From CAYXVF01 sp964468125 (GTDB lineage: Bacteria > Myxococcota > XYA12-FULL-58-9 > CAYXVF01): 64,000 bases of DNA. Position numbers and translations under genes: made by a program. Of the stretch, positions 1 through 9,054 are shown in pieces. The stretch lies in the NCBI GenBank assembly GCA_964468125.1, contig CAYXVF010000001.1, forward strand, positions 80,068 to 144,067. Direction: 5' to 3'. Below the pieces are notes generated by a model, which made no database searches, had not been told where the DNA came from, and saw nothing but the letters and a program-made list of their open reading frames with translations. The first letter of the stretch is position 1. Every line of letters starts with the position of its first letter.

Positions 1-206
1 AGATCCACGAGCGAGACGGCGAGGGCCTCCGTGTCCATCAGGCGCCCCCAGCCCCGTGCACGCATGCGGTTCTCGAGTTCGCGCTGAAGGGTCGGGTTCT
101 TGCTTTCGAGAGGGACCGGTCCGTTACAGGGGTCGCCGCTTTCCTGCGCTCTCGCCGCGGGCATCGCGACGTTGAGTGTCAGGAAGAAAAGGGCGAGGTA
201 CTTCAT
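1..206 (-). CDS. Secreted serine-hydrolase paralogue, 3' end outside the window
   Basis: Only the first 68 or so codons are present; the gene runs off the left edge. It starts with a typical signal peptide (MKYLALFFLTLNVAMPAARA, then QESGDPC). The following stretch, with LQRELENRMRARGWGRLM, resembles the region just after the leader of the upstream serine hydrolase (203-1842), so the two look like tandem paralogues. The ATG overlaps the stop codon of the upstream gene (AATAAATGA arrangement), which implies translational coupling. No catalytic motif lies in the visible part, so the function rests on the resemblance to its neighbour. Confidence 0.6.
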   Translation of the reverse strand, partial: MKYLALFFLTLNVAMPAARAQESGDPCNGPVPLESKNPTLQRELENRMRARGWGRLMDTEALAVSLVD

Positions 207-1842
207 TTATTCTCGGGCTCGGGCCTCTGGGTGATCGCCTCGTGGAGCTGTTCGGCCAAACGCGCGTGATCCATCGCTGCATTCCGCTTGAGCTCATTGC
301 TCATCACCGCCACGATGTACACGTACTCCGGGTCCGGAAGCTCAACGGGATCCGTCGCAGGCGCGGCTTCGACCTCCTCCGCCTCTTTCGAGCCGTCTTG
401 CCCGGCGGTGTCTGGCGCGTTTTCGGCGCCGGCGGCCTTTTCGTTCTCTGCTTCTCCCTCACCGCTCGCTTCGTCTGCCGTAGGTTCTGGGACCGGTGGC
501 GCGGTCTCGATCTCCACGAGCGCGTTGAGCACGTTTACGACGTTGCCCTGGTACTGAATGCAGGTGAATCCCGGCTCCGGCTTGCATTGAAACAACGAGC
601 CGCTCTTGAAGTAGGCGGCGTGCTCGTCGAGCTTCTTGGTGTAGAGGTAGCGCACCCGACGGCGGGTCAGGTAGAGCATCTTCTTGAGCTCGGCGCTCGA
701 CCAGGCGTCGACCATCTTGCCTTGCTCAACTTTCACCATCCAGGCGACTACACCCAAAGGCGACGCGCGAGACGACTCAGCCTTGATGTAGCGATTGGCT
801 CCCCTGGTGAAGAACATGCGCAGGTAGAACGCCTCCGGATCGAGCCCCGCCTTCACGATTGGGTCACTCAGAGTCTCGAATGCTGCCTGGGTCCAAGTTT
901 CCCGGTCCCAGCGCCCGTAGAGCTCCGGCCCATATTCGGAAGGAGGATAGTCCTCGCCCATGAGACGCATCAGCGTGGCTTCCCGCCAGAGCATGGACGC
1001 CGAAGCGTTCGAGCTCGGGGAGAGCGCGTGGTCCATCCACTCCCACAGGCTGAACGTGTCTCCGTTGTAGACCCGGCGAATGCTGACTTGGGTCGCTTCT
1101 TCGTTTTTAAGCACGGGAACTTCGTGGTGATTGGGCATGGCCCAGTTGTCCGCTGCGACCGTGTGCTCGCGGAGGAGCTTTTCGCGGGCCGCGATGTCGT
1201 CCGGGAAACGCTTGGCGAGCTCGTTGAGCAGGCCGGTCGCCACCAAGAGCTTAGCGACCGAGCCCGGCGTCTGCATCTCGCTTTCGTTGACGCCTGCGAA
1301 CCGGGGATGAGCAGGGTCGCTGATGTCGAGAACGGCCACGTTGTAGCGCCGGAAGCGGCTGCGCTTCAGGATCTCTTCCAGCCGTGCCTGCAGCTCTGTG
1401 TCCTTTTCGGTCTCCGCGCTCAAGACGAAATCGGGATTCTCTTTGAGACGCAGCTCGATGCGCGCACTCGACCACTGTGCGCCCGCCGGCACTTTGTGGT
1501 GAAGGCCCGGATATCCTCATCGGTGCGCATGACTGGCTCGGCCAGCTCGTCGTCAACGGTGCAGTTGCTCCGATTGACCTGGCAGGGCTGGAAGATCAGT
1601 TCACCGAACCCGCTNNNNNNNNNNTTGAGACGCAGCTCGATGCGCGCACTCGACCACTGTGCGCCCGCCGGCACTTTGCGTCCCCGCACCTCTCCCACGT
1701 TGACCTTGTGCTGCCACTGCAAACGACGAATGCCGGTGCGCTCCTGCGCTTCCGGATCCGTCGGGTAGGCGCGCGCGACGGTGAGCGACGCTGCGAACGT
1801 GGCTGCGAGCGCGGCCGCGGTGAGAAGAAATCGGGTGCTCAT
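203..1842 (-). CDS. Secreted serine hydrolase, class A beta-lactamase/PBP fold, crossing an assembly gap
   Basis: The start ATG at 1842 opens a signal peptide (MSTRFLLTAAALAATFAA, cleavage near ARA-YP), so the product should be exported. The three motifs of penicillin-recognising serine enzymes occur in order: SVAK (SxxK nucleophile and base), SSN inside a serine-rich loop (SxN) and KSGS (KTG equivalent). A long acidic, low-complexity insert rich in E, A and P lies before the last strand. The substrate is unknown; family members act on peptidoglycan peptides or beta-lactams. The coding sequence is split by the 10-N gap at 1615-1624, and a 54-base repeat flanks the join, so the region between residues 55 and about 110 is unreliable. 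The ATG overlaps the stop of the dikinase-like gene upstream. Confidence 0.75.
1443..1496. repeat. 54-base perfect direct repeat, copy 1 (copy 2 at 1625-1678)
   Basis: The bases 1443-1496 are identical to 1625-1678. Both copies encode the same in-frame segment beginning VPAGAQWSSARIELRL. The unique 118 bases after copy 1 (1497-1614) run into the N gap. The repeat is either the k-mer overlap of two contig ends left in by the scaffolder or a real internal duplication that broke the assembly. Confidence 0.9.
1615..1624. other. Assembly gap (10 N)
   Basis: Ten N bases inside the serine hydrolase gene. The length is probably a placeholder, and the flanking 54-base repeat argues that the true spacing is different. 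Confidence 0.95.
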
Positions 1843-4727
1843 GGAAGCCTCGCGTTCAGGTCGAGCTTGCCGTTCGGCATCTTGGATTCTTGGTCGAGGG
1901 AGCGCAGAAACGGGATCGTAGAGGCCGCGCGTGAAACTTTGAGTGGCCGAATCTGCATCAGCCACGCTTTGCCGTCGAGAATCCCGAATTCGATATCCCA
2001 AGGGGCCTGGCTTCCACGCTTTGGAAATTGGCGCATCACCTCGCGGGCCAAGCCCTCAAGCTCCTTCAGGTCGTCGTCATTGAGGAGGGGGTCGTGTCCA
2101 AGAGCGGGCTTGAGCAGGACACCTTCCCCCGGGGGACGCGGGATCTCCTTTCGCGTGACCGCTCGGCAAGAGGCGAGGAGACGTTTCCAGCCCGCGTCTC
2201 CTAGGACCAACGTCTCGGGGGCACCCCCGTCCACGACCGCGGCCACCCCCTCGCCGGCGCTGATGGTGATGGCATTTTGCATGCCGGTTTCGAGATCAGC
2301 GGTGACCAGGACCCCTGACTTCTCCGCCGGGACGGTCCGGTGCAAGATCACCGAGGGGAACACATACTCCGGGTTGACCAGCACGCGTTGGCGCCAGCGA
2401 TAGGAGCGCTCGGTGTAGGGAGACGCCCAGACCTTTCGGATCGCGGCGAGGATCGAATCGAGGCCGACGCGATGGGGAACGGTCTTGTTGAGCCCTGCGC
2501 CGGTGAACTCTCGGAGGTCCTCCACGTTTGTATCGCTCCGCACGAAGACCCCAAAGGTCCCCGCTTTGCCGAGCCGGTCGAGGTTGCGCTTCACCTCGTC
2601 CACGAAGCCGTCTGGGAAAGGAAGGCTCGCAACCAACTCCCGAAAACGCTCGAGCTCCTCGAGCATGATCTCTTCCGCACGCTCAGGCGGCATGCGCTTG
2701 GTCAGCTCGAGAAAATACTGCAGTCGGCGCAAGGGAGAGACTTCACCCTTGAGCCCCGGCCGGTCGACGTGCTGTACGAAAAGTCCGAAGGGGAGCACCA
2801 CGCCTTCGGAGACCCGGCTCGGAAAGATCTTCTTCAGGCGTCCGAGCTCGGCGGCCTTCGGTCCACAGATCCGTCCCGAGTCCCCGTCTTCGAGCTCGCC
2901 TAACAGTCGCATCTTTCGATCGTCGAGCGCGAGCCTCTCGGCTTCGATCTCCAAGAAGGGCTCGGCGATGGTCTGCGCCTTCTTGCCCAAACTTCGCTGC
3001 ACGTCCTTAGGGAATGCGTCGAAGGGTCCGAGCGCGACGCGCCGTCCCGCGCTGACACCGAGAATGAAGCGTCGCCCCTCTCGGGCGATCAGGTGCTCGG
3101 CGATTTCCGTACCGACGGACGCGTGCGGGATCCCCAGGTTTCGCGCCAGTACCGAGATGTGGGAGAGCTTGCCCGCGGCACCGATCGTGATGATGCCCGC
3201 AACGGGCGGCAGCTCCGGGGGAAGACCGCGCAAAATGGCGATGTCGTCGCGCCGAAGTCCTTCTGTACTCTCGCCCATTTGCAGGACTTTGAGTGTCCCT
3301 GCGGCCAAGCCTGCGTTCTCGCCACGGAGCGACGCGGTGCCGATGCCGTTCATACCCAAGAGCTTGTGACCGCCGCCGCGGAGACCCTCGGCGTCGAGGG
3401 CGAGGCGGTCGAGTACCTTCGCAGCCGGAAGCATCACTCCGCTGCGAAGAATGTCGTCGATCACGCCCACCGCCCGCGGCTCGATCTGCTCGTAGCGCTC
3501 GAGGGGCAGAGCCACGTCCGCCGCCACGCGCGCCCGGGCCCATTCGAGAATGCGAGACGCCTGCTCGAGACCCGCTGCATAGGCCTCGGGACTAGAGCGG
3601 CGCATCTGCTCCACCGCCTCCATCGCGCTGTCGCGCTCGAGCGCTGAGAGATAGCCCAAGCGGCGTGCGGCTTCGACGAAGATGCCCAGGGTGTCCAGAG
3701 CTTCGGCCCGGGTGAGTGTGCGCCGACTCAGATCAGCGGTGACGCCGATCCAGAGTTGCTCCACCAGCTCCATCACGTGAAGCAGCAGCAAATTGCGCTC
3801 CCCCTGCACGTAGCTCGAGTCCTCGCGAAGATTGGCTTCGGCGATCTCGATCAGCTTGGCGCCTTCGCGAATGAGCGACTGCGTGTCGCTGCCTTCGATC
3901 GCCGCAAAACGATCGATTTGCTCCTTCACCTCGTCGCTCCGGATCCACTGGCGAACCTGGGTGAGCCGCTCGATGCGTTGCTCTGCGTCGTAGTAGCGGC
4001 GCATCTTCTCGACGAGCTCGGTCGCCTGCTTCTTGCGCTCCGGGTCAGCGGTGCGGTCTGAATAGGCCTCCACGTCTTTGATGTCGCTCGGTTCGGGCAT
4101 CGCGTGGATCTTAAAGCGAAGGTCCGCAAAGGCCGGGTCAGCGTCTCCGATGACTCCGGCCAGAGAGCGAATCTCGTCCGCCGTTGAGCCTTGCCGGCCG
4201 TAGGGGAGCGCGCGGATCAGCCGAAGCATCAGAGACCGGTTGCCGCCGTAGTTCGCTTTCTTGCGAAGAATGGGGATCATCAACTGCCGGGCGGACTCTT
4301 CTTCGTCTTCGATCTGCCGAAATCCGCGGTAGCTCTTGGCCGAGGCGAGCACCCACCCGTCCAAAGCGCGCTCGAGGAATTCCTCAACGATAAGGGCGCG
4401 CGCGCGGTAGAACCCATTGTCCGTGAGTTCTTCGAGAGAGAGCGCGGTCAGAATCGTTCCCACCGGGACGCCGAGGGCGACGAGTTTCTTGCCGGTGCTC
4501 TTCAGGATCCCGTACTGCACCCCTCCGCCGTGCTCGACGCATGCGAAGCTCTTCGGCGGCAGAATCGTTCCGTCGTCGCAGAACCACATCACGCCCTCAT
4601 AGGGACCGCGACGGTTCTCTTTCATTTCCTCCACCCACTCTTTGGCCTTCGCGACCTCCTCGTCCGACAACTCGCCCATCGCGGGCGCAAAGACCTCCAG
4701 GGCTGTGACAAAAGCGAGTGAAATCAT
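1839..4727 (-). CDS. Dikinase-like protein: PEP-utiliser phosphohistidine domain followed by ATP-grasp domain
   Basis: About 962 residues. The N-terminal 430 or so are helical and not recognised. Around residue 524 is the swivelling phosphohistidine motif (KLSHISVLARNLGIPH). From about 600 to the end is a PPDK-type ATP-grasp domain (GPKAAELGRL, VRSDTNVEDL, and DIEFGILDGKAWLMQIRP at the end). The order His domain then ATP domain is the order of plant glucan water dikinases and the reverse of PEP synthase, and no PEP/pyruvate barrel is visible. A phosphotransfer role is inferred; the acceptor is unknown. The start is uncertain: the ATG at 4727 gives a hydrophobic leader but no ribosome site, while an ATG at 4679 has GGAGG 14 bases upstream. 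It is the first gene of the operon with the two serine hydrolases. Confidence 0.75.
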   Translation of the reverse strand: MISLAFVTALEVFAPAMGELSDEEVAKAKEWVEEMKENRRGPYEGVMWFCDDGTILPPKSFACVEHGGGVQYGILKSTGKKLVALGVPVGTILTALSLEELTDNGFYRARALIVEEFLERALDGWVLASAKSYRGFRQIEDEEESARQLMIPILRKKANYGGNRSLMLRLIRALPYGRQGSTADEIRSLAGVIGDADPAFADLRFKIHAMPEPSDIKDVEAYSDRTADPERKKQATELVEKMRRYYDAEQRIERLTQVRQWIRSDEVKEQIDRFAAIEGSDTQSLIREGAKLIEIAEANLREDSSYVQGERNLLLLHVMELVEQLWIGVTADLSRRTLTRAEALDTLGIFVEAARRLGYLSALERDSAMEAVEQMRRSSPEAYAAGLEQASRILEWARARVAADVALPLERYEQIEPRAVGVIDDILRSGVMLPAAKVLDRLALDAEGLRGGGHKLLGMNGIGTASLRGENAGLAAGTLKVLQMGESTEGLRRDDIAILRGLPPELPPVAGIITIGAAGKLSHISVLARNLGIPHASVGTEIAEHLIAREGRRFILGVSAGRRVALGPFDAFPKDVQRSLGKKAQTIAEPFLEIEAERLALDDRKMRLLGELEDGDSGRICGPKAAELGRLKKIFPSRVSEGVVLPFGLFVQHVDRPGLKGEVSPLRRLQYFLELTKRMPPERAEEIMLEELERFRELVASLPFPDGFVDEVKRNLDRLGKAGTFGVFVRSDTNVEDLREFTGAGLNKTVPHRVGLDSILAAIRKVWASPYTERSYRWRQRVLVNPEYVFPSVILHRTVPAEKSGVLVTADLETGMQNAITISAGEGVAAVVDGGAPETLVLGDAGWKRLLASCRAVTRKEIPRPPGEGVLLKPALGHDPLLNDDDLKELEGLAREVMRQFPKRGSQAPWDIEFGILDGKAWLMQIRPLKVSRAASTIPFLRSLDQESKMPNGKLDLNARLP

Positions 4728-4785
4728 AGGATTGCAGTGTAATGGGGTCCGTGGCGGGGCGAAAGGGCCTATCTTCCCAGGCCGC

Positions 4786-5364
4786 CTATTCCCATTCGAC
4801 CAGGTAGTCGTAGTCGCAGATCGAATGCTGTCGGTAGCGGACTGTTCCCCGGTGCCCATACATTTCGAGCGCGCCTTCGTACACCGCGAGCTGGTAGGCG
4901 TAGGGGAATGTCCAGATATTGCGGACCTGCACGAGTGCGAAATGCGGCCCGGATTCGACCAGGGTTGCCTCCGCGGCGGACATGAGCTGGTAGAGCCTGC
5001 CCACGACCTTGAACGCGGACGCGAGACGATTCCCGGCCACGGCGAGGATCATGCGGCCCGCCGTGTTGTCCCGAATTCGCGGAAGCTGACGTCTTCCCAT
5101 GCGCCGGAGCGCTTCCCGGGGCGGCACGCCAGGGTGCAGCTTGGGCGCTATGTCCGGGACAAATCGGATGAAATCGCGAATTGGGTACCGTGCAAAGGGG
5201 CCGTAGTCCGGGTAGCCCCCGTCCGAGCCGGTGGCGCTCACCAAGTCCTCGACCGCGCCCCGAAACGCGAACCCGTAGGTCATCGCGTCCGCGGAGAGCT
5301 GCTCCAGTCGTTCTTCGAGGTCCAGCGGACCGTCCCAGTCAGGCTCATGGAATTCGCCTCTCAT
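4786..5364 (-). CDS. TIGR02265/DUF2378 family protein
   Basis: 192 residues, close to the usual length of this myxobacterial paralogous family. Recognisable family features are the FARYPIRDFIRFVPDIA segment, the EALRRMGRR segment and a C-terminal beta-rich part ending in DYLVEWE. Members have no established biochemical function and commonly occur in many copies in one genome. It lies 58 bases upstream of the dikinase-like gene on the same strand and may be co-transcribed with it. There is no signal peptide or membrane segment. The assignment is from pattern memory of the family; a role cannot be stated. Confidence 0.8.
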   Translation of the reverse strand: MRGEFHEPDWDGPLDLEERLEQLSADAMTYGFAFRGAVEDLVSATGSDGGYPDYGPFARYPIRDFIRFVPDIAPKLHPGVPPREALRRMGRRQLPRIRDNTAGRMILAVAGNRLASAFKVVGRLYQLMSAAEATLVESGPHFALVQVRNIWTFPYAYQLAVYEGALEMYGHRGTVRYRQHSICDYDYLVEWE

Positions 5365-5417
5365 CAGTGATCAGAGTTCTAACGCAAATTGTCGGAGGGA
5401 TCCGGCACATTTCGACC

Positions 5418-5642
5418 ATGAAAGGCAATCTCGCACCGGTCCCTACCTCCCGAGCCGAAAGCGCGTGCGCCGAGGTGGAAGGCTCAGGACGGCCCGGCCT
5501 CGCCCTCGCGCCGCAGGAGGGCCCGGTGATCCGCGCCTTCGCGGCCTTCCTCCTGGCTCTGGAAGAGGACGAATCGGTCGATCTCGACGACGGGCTCACC
5601 CGCCACCTCGATGCGGTGGGTGAAGCGATCGGCTTCCTCTGA
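5418..5642 (+). CDS. Possible small protein, 74 residues
   Basis: A short open frame (MKGNLAPVPTSRAESA start, acidic middle, DAVGEAIGFL end) fills the space between the convergent ends of two regions. GGAGGG lies about 18 bases before the ATG, farther than usual. Residue composition is plausible for a soluble acidic protein, but no family is recognised and the frame may be chance in GC-rich DNA. Confidence 0.3.
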   Translation: MKGNLAPVPTSRAESACAEVEGSGRPGLALAPQEGPVIRAFAAFLLALEEDESVDLDDGLTRHLDAVGEAIGFL

Positions 5643-5649
5643 GCACGAG

Positions 5650-8118
5650 CTAGAGCAGTGCGTGAAGACGTTCTAGAGCGGCAAGTACGTCTGGCCGCTC
5701 GTCGAGGAGCGGGCGCATTTCATCCCGCCGCTTCTTCAGAAACGGCAGTGCGTTCTTGATCGTGTAGCGTCTCGGGTCGAGGCGCTTGCTCACCTGAGAC
5801 CATGCGATCGGCATCGATACGGGAGCGCCGCGCAAGGGGCGGACACTGAAAGGCGCTACGATCAATCTGCCATGACCGTTTTGCCCCGTATCGACGTAGA
5901 CGCGCCCCTCGCGGTTTGAAACGGTCCGCGTGAGCGTCGCGATCTCCGGGAGACGCTCGACGACGATTCGCCCGAGCACTTCCGCCAAACCGCGCGCCTG
6001 TTCGTAGGTGAGCTGTCCTCCGAGAGGGATCATCACGTGCAACCCGCTGCTCCCGGTCGTCTTCACGTAGTTCACGAGCTCGATGCTCTCGCAAAGATGG
6101 TGAAGCTCGCGCGCGATCGTCACCACGTGCGCAAAGGGCGCCTCCTTCGGATCGAGATCGATCACCGTCCAGTCCGGATGGGCCAGGTCGCGGGTGCGCG
6201 ACGCCCAGACGTGCAGCGGAATCGAGCCGCTGTTTGCGAGGTAGATCAAGCTCTCCACCGAATCTACGACGAAGTAGTCGATCTCCCGGTGCGCATGCTC
6301 ACTCCACATCCGCACGCGGCGCACCCACGCCGGCGTCCAATCCGGCGCGTCCTTCTGAAAAAAGCTCTTTCCGTCGATGCCGTCCGGATAGCGGGTGAGA
6401 ACCACCGGCCGGTCGCGCAGGTAGTCCAGAAGCCAAGGCGATAACTTCCGGTAGTAGTCGATGAGGTCACCCTTCGTGTAGCCCTCCTCCGGCCAAAACA
6501 CTTTGTCCCGATTCGTGATCGGAAAATCGCGCGGCTCCTCCCCCTGCGGCTCGGCCACCGGCGGCGGTGGCGGCCGCTCGGTCCCCGGGCGCAGCGCTGC
6601 TACGGGAGGCTCCTCGCTCGCACCGAGATAGACCGGGTGCCGAAGATGCCCCCCGTCCCGCCACTCGGTGTAACGCACGCGAACCGTGTAGCGCGGCTCA
6701 CACCAACGCGCTCGCTTCTCCGCCGGCGACGGCTCGCAAGGACAATGCTCGACCGAGATGGCGTCGAGTCGCTCCTGCCACGCCCCTCGCTCATCGTCGC
6801 TGAACCCGGACCCGACCCGTCCCGCGTAGCGCAAGAACGCACCGTCCCAGGCCGCAACGGCCAATGCGCCGATGCCCGCGCCGCCCGCGCGCGGCGGCGT
6901 GTATCCGACGACCACGAAGAGCCCGCTCACGTCTGCCTTGATCTTGAGCCAGCTCGCGCTGCGCGCGCCCTCGTAGGTACTGTCGAGATTCTTCGCGACC
7001 ACTCCCTCGAGGCCGAGCTTTCGTACTTGCTCGAAGAGCGCGCGGCCCTGGGTGGGCACGTCGTCGCTGAAGCGCAAGGGACCGGCGTCCGGCAGGAGCT
7101 CGCGCAAGATCGCTCGGCGCTCGCGCAAGGGCGCGGCACGGAGGCTGTGCCCGTCCAGTGCCATCAGGTCGAAAACGTAGTAGGCGACGGGCATGTGGAT
7201 CCGTGCCGTTTGAATATCACGAGCGCGTGAGAGCAAGGCCCGATTCTGGAGTCGGTTGAATGACGGTTTGCCTTCGTCGTCGAGGACCGCGACCTCGCCG
7301 TCGAGCACGACACTGTCGACGGGCAGCGAAGACACCGCCTGGACGAGCTCCGGATAAACCGCGGTCGCGTCGTTGCCGCTGCGGTAGTAGAGGCGTGCCT
7401 CGTCATCACGCTTCACCGAGGTAAGCCGAAAGCCGTCGTACTTCAGCTCGAAAATCCAACCTTCTCGGTCGAAAGGCGCCTCCGCCGTATCGCAGAGCAT
7501 CACGCGAGGCGGACGAAACTCGATCCGAGACGCTGGATAACCGTCCAGGTCGAAGAACCGTCGCCCTCCCGCCTCAAGCTCTTCCGTCGTCAACCCCGAG
7601 AGGATTGAACGGTCACTGAACCCCTCCTCCCCCTCGGGGCGGGCCCAAGCGTCCGGCTTCTTGATCAGCAGCCATTCATTGGCTTTCTTCGTTTTCACGA
7701 GCGTGAAGCGACCCCGGACTTTGAAGCCGTGGAGCTCGAATAGGAGCTTGCCCTTCTCGAGGCCCTCCACTGGGTCCTCTACCGGCACCCATTCACCGCG
7801 GTCCCAGAGAATCACCGAGCCCGCACCGTAGTTGCCCGCGGGAATGATCCCCTCGAAATCGCCGTACTCGATCGGATGGTCTTCCACGTGAACCGCGAAG
7901 CGCTTCTCCTGCGGGTCCAGTGACGGCCCCTTCGGAACGGCCCAGGAGAGGAGGACCCCGTTCAGCTCTAGGCGCAGGTCCCAATGGGAACGAGTGGCAT
8001 CGTGTTTGTGGAGCACAAAGAGCCCCGGAGCCGCATTGTCCGTCCCGCCAAACGGCTCGCTCGTGGTCGAGGCCCGCCGTTTTGCGCGGTAAGCCTCGAG
8101 CTTTTGCTCCTCGCTCAT
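5650..8118 (-). CDS. ligD: Multifunctional NHEJ DNA ligase LigD
   Basis: 822 residues with the three-domain order PE-LIG-POL found in Pseudomonas LigD. Residues about 30-190 are the 3'-phosphoesterase domain (LHKHDATRSHWDLRLELNG, then EDHPIEYGDFEG). Residues about 205-510 are the ATP-dependent ligase, with nucleophile Lys226 in ELKYDGFR. Residues about 530-822 are the AEP-type primase-polymerase (VFWPEEGYTKGDLIDYY, metal-binding DLDP, SSGLHVMIPL). The enzyme trims, fills and seals double-strand break ends brought together by Ku. The gene is divergent from ku with 75 bases between the start codons, which suggests a shared control region. All domain cores look intact. Confidence 0.96.
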   Translation of the reverse strand: MSEEQKLEAYRAKRRASTTSEPFGGTDNAAPGLFVLHKHDATRSHWDLRLELNGVLLSWAVPKGPSLDPQEKRFAVHVEDHPIEYGDFEGIIPAGNYGAGSVILWDRGEWVPVEDPVEGLEKGKLLFELHGFKVRGRFTLVKTKKANEWLLIKKPDAWARPEGEEGFSDRSILSGLTTEELEAGGRRFFDLDGYPASRIEFRPPRVMLCDTAEAPFDREGWIFELKYDGFRLTSVKRDDEARLYYRSGNDATAVYPELVQAVSSLPVDSVVLDGEVAVLDDEGKPSFNRLQNRALLSRARDIQTARIHMPVAYYVFDLMALDGHSLRAAPLRERRAILRELLPDAGPLRFSDDVPTQGRALFEQVRKLGLEGVVAKNLDSTYEGARSASWLKIKADVSGLFVVVGYTPPRAGGAGIGALAVAAWDGAFLRYAGRVGSGFSDDERGAWQERLDAISVEHCPCEPSPAEKRARWCEPRYTVRVRYTEWRDGGHLRHPVYLGASEEPPVAALRPGTERPPPPPVAEPQGEEPRDFPITNRDKVFWPEEGYTKGDLIDYYRKLSPWLLDYLRDRPVVLTRYPDGIDGKSFFQKDAPDWTPAWVRRVRMWSEHAHREIDYFVVDSVESLIYLANSGSIPLHVWASRTRDLAHPDWTVIDLDPKEAPFAHVVTIARELHHLCESIELVNYVKTTGSSGLHVMIPLGGQLTYEQARGLAEVLGRIVVERLPEIATLTRTVSNREGRVYVDTGQNGHGRLIVAPFSVRPLRGAPVSMPIAWSQVSKRLDPRRYTIKNALPFLKKRRDEMRPLLDERPDVLAALERLHALL

Positions 8119-8193
8119 CCACTCACTCTACTGAACGCGTGTTCGGCCTGCGAGAGATTTGCGAATTTCGCGCCAGCGATCGATCCTTTCCTC

Positions 8194-9054
8194 ATGGCAG
8201 TACGCGCGATCGGAACAGGTACGATCTCGTTCGGGCTCGTTTCGATCCCGATCAAGCTCTACTCGACCAACAAGACCACCAAACAGCTGAGCTTCAATCT
8301 CATCGACAGCGAGACCGGCTCACGTTTGAAACAACAGTACATCAACGCGGACGGCGATGTAGTGCCGCGCGACCGCATGGTCAAAGGCTACGAGTTCGCG
8401 AAGGGACAGTATGTGACCTTCACCGACGAGGAGCTCAAGGCCGCGGAGGCCGCGGCGAGCAAATCGATCGACATCATCGAATTCGTGCCGGCGGAAGCGG
8501 TCAACTGGGTCTTCATCGACAAGTCCTACTACCTCGGCCCGGACAAAGGGGGCGACAAACCCTACCGACTCCTGAGCCAAGCGATGCGGGACACGGAGAG
8601 GGTCGCGATCGCGAAATACGCCGCGCGCGGCAAGCAGTACATCGTGATGATCGCCCCACACGAGGACGGACTCGCGATGCAGCAGCTGCGCTACGCGGAT
8701 GAGGTGCGCAGCTTCGAGGAGGTTCCGCGCGAGGATGCAACCGTCGCCAAGGCGGAGCTCGACCTCGCACGGCAGCTGATCGAACAGATCGCTTCGGAGA
8801 GCTTCAATCCAGACGGCTACGAAGACGAGGTCAAAGCCCGCATCGAAGCGATGATTCAAGAGAAGATCGACGGTAAAGAGGTCACCGCGCCGCCTCAGGA
8901 AGAGCCCAAGGCACAGATCGTGGACCTCATGCAGGCGCTCAAAGCGAGCATCGGCGCCGACGCAAAAGAAGGCAAAAAGCGCCCGGCGAAGAAAGTCGCG
9001 AGTAAGAAGACCGCCGCCAAGAAGGCCACGCAGAAGAAGGCCGCCAAGGGCTAG
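8194..9054 (+). CDS. ku: NHEJ end-binding protein Ku
   Basis: 286 residues from the ATG at 8194, which fits the family start (MAVRAIGTGTISFGLVSIPI). The Ku core covers about residues 1-235; the LYST and GYEFAKGQYVTFTDEEL segments are typical. The homodimer threads DNA ends and recruits LigD. The C-terminal 30 or so residues are an Ala/Lys-rich tail of repeated KKxAxKK units, like the basic extension in mycobacterial Ku that aids DNA binding. Paired head-to-head with ligD, it completes a two-component NHEJ system. The 75-base spacer has no obvious operator. Confidence 0.96.
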   Translation: MAVRAIGTGTISFGLVSIPIKLYSTNKTTKQLSFNLIDSETGSRLKQQYINADGDVVPRDRMVKGYEFAKGQYVTFTDEELKAAEAAASKSIDIIEFVPAEAVNWVFIDKSYYLGPDKGGDKPYRLLSQAMRDTERVAIAKYAARGKQYIVMIAPHEDGLAMQQLRYADEVRSFEEVPREDATVAKAELDLARQLIEQIASESFNPDGYEDEVKARIEAMIQEKIDGKEVTAPPQEEPKAQIVDLMQALKASIGADAKEGKKRPAKKVASKKTAAKKATQKKAAKG

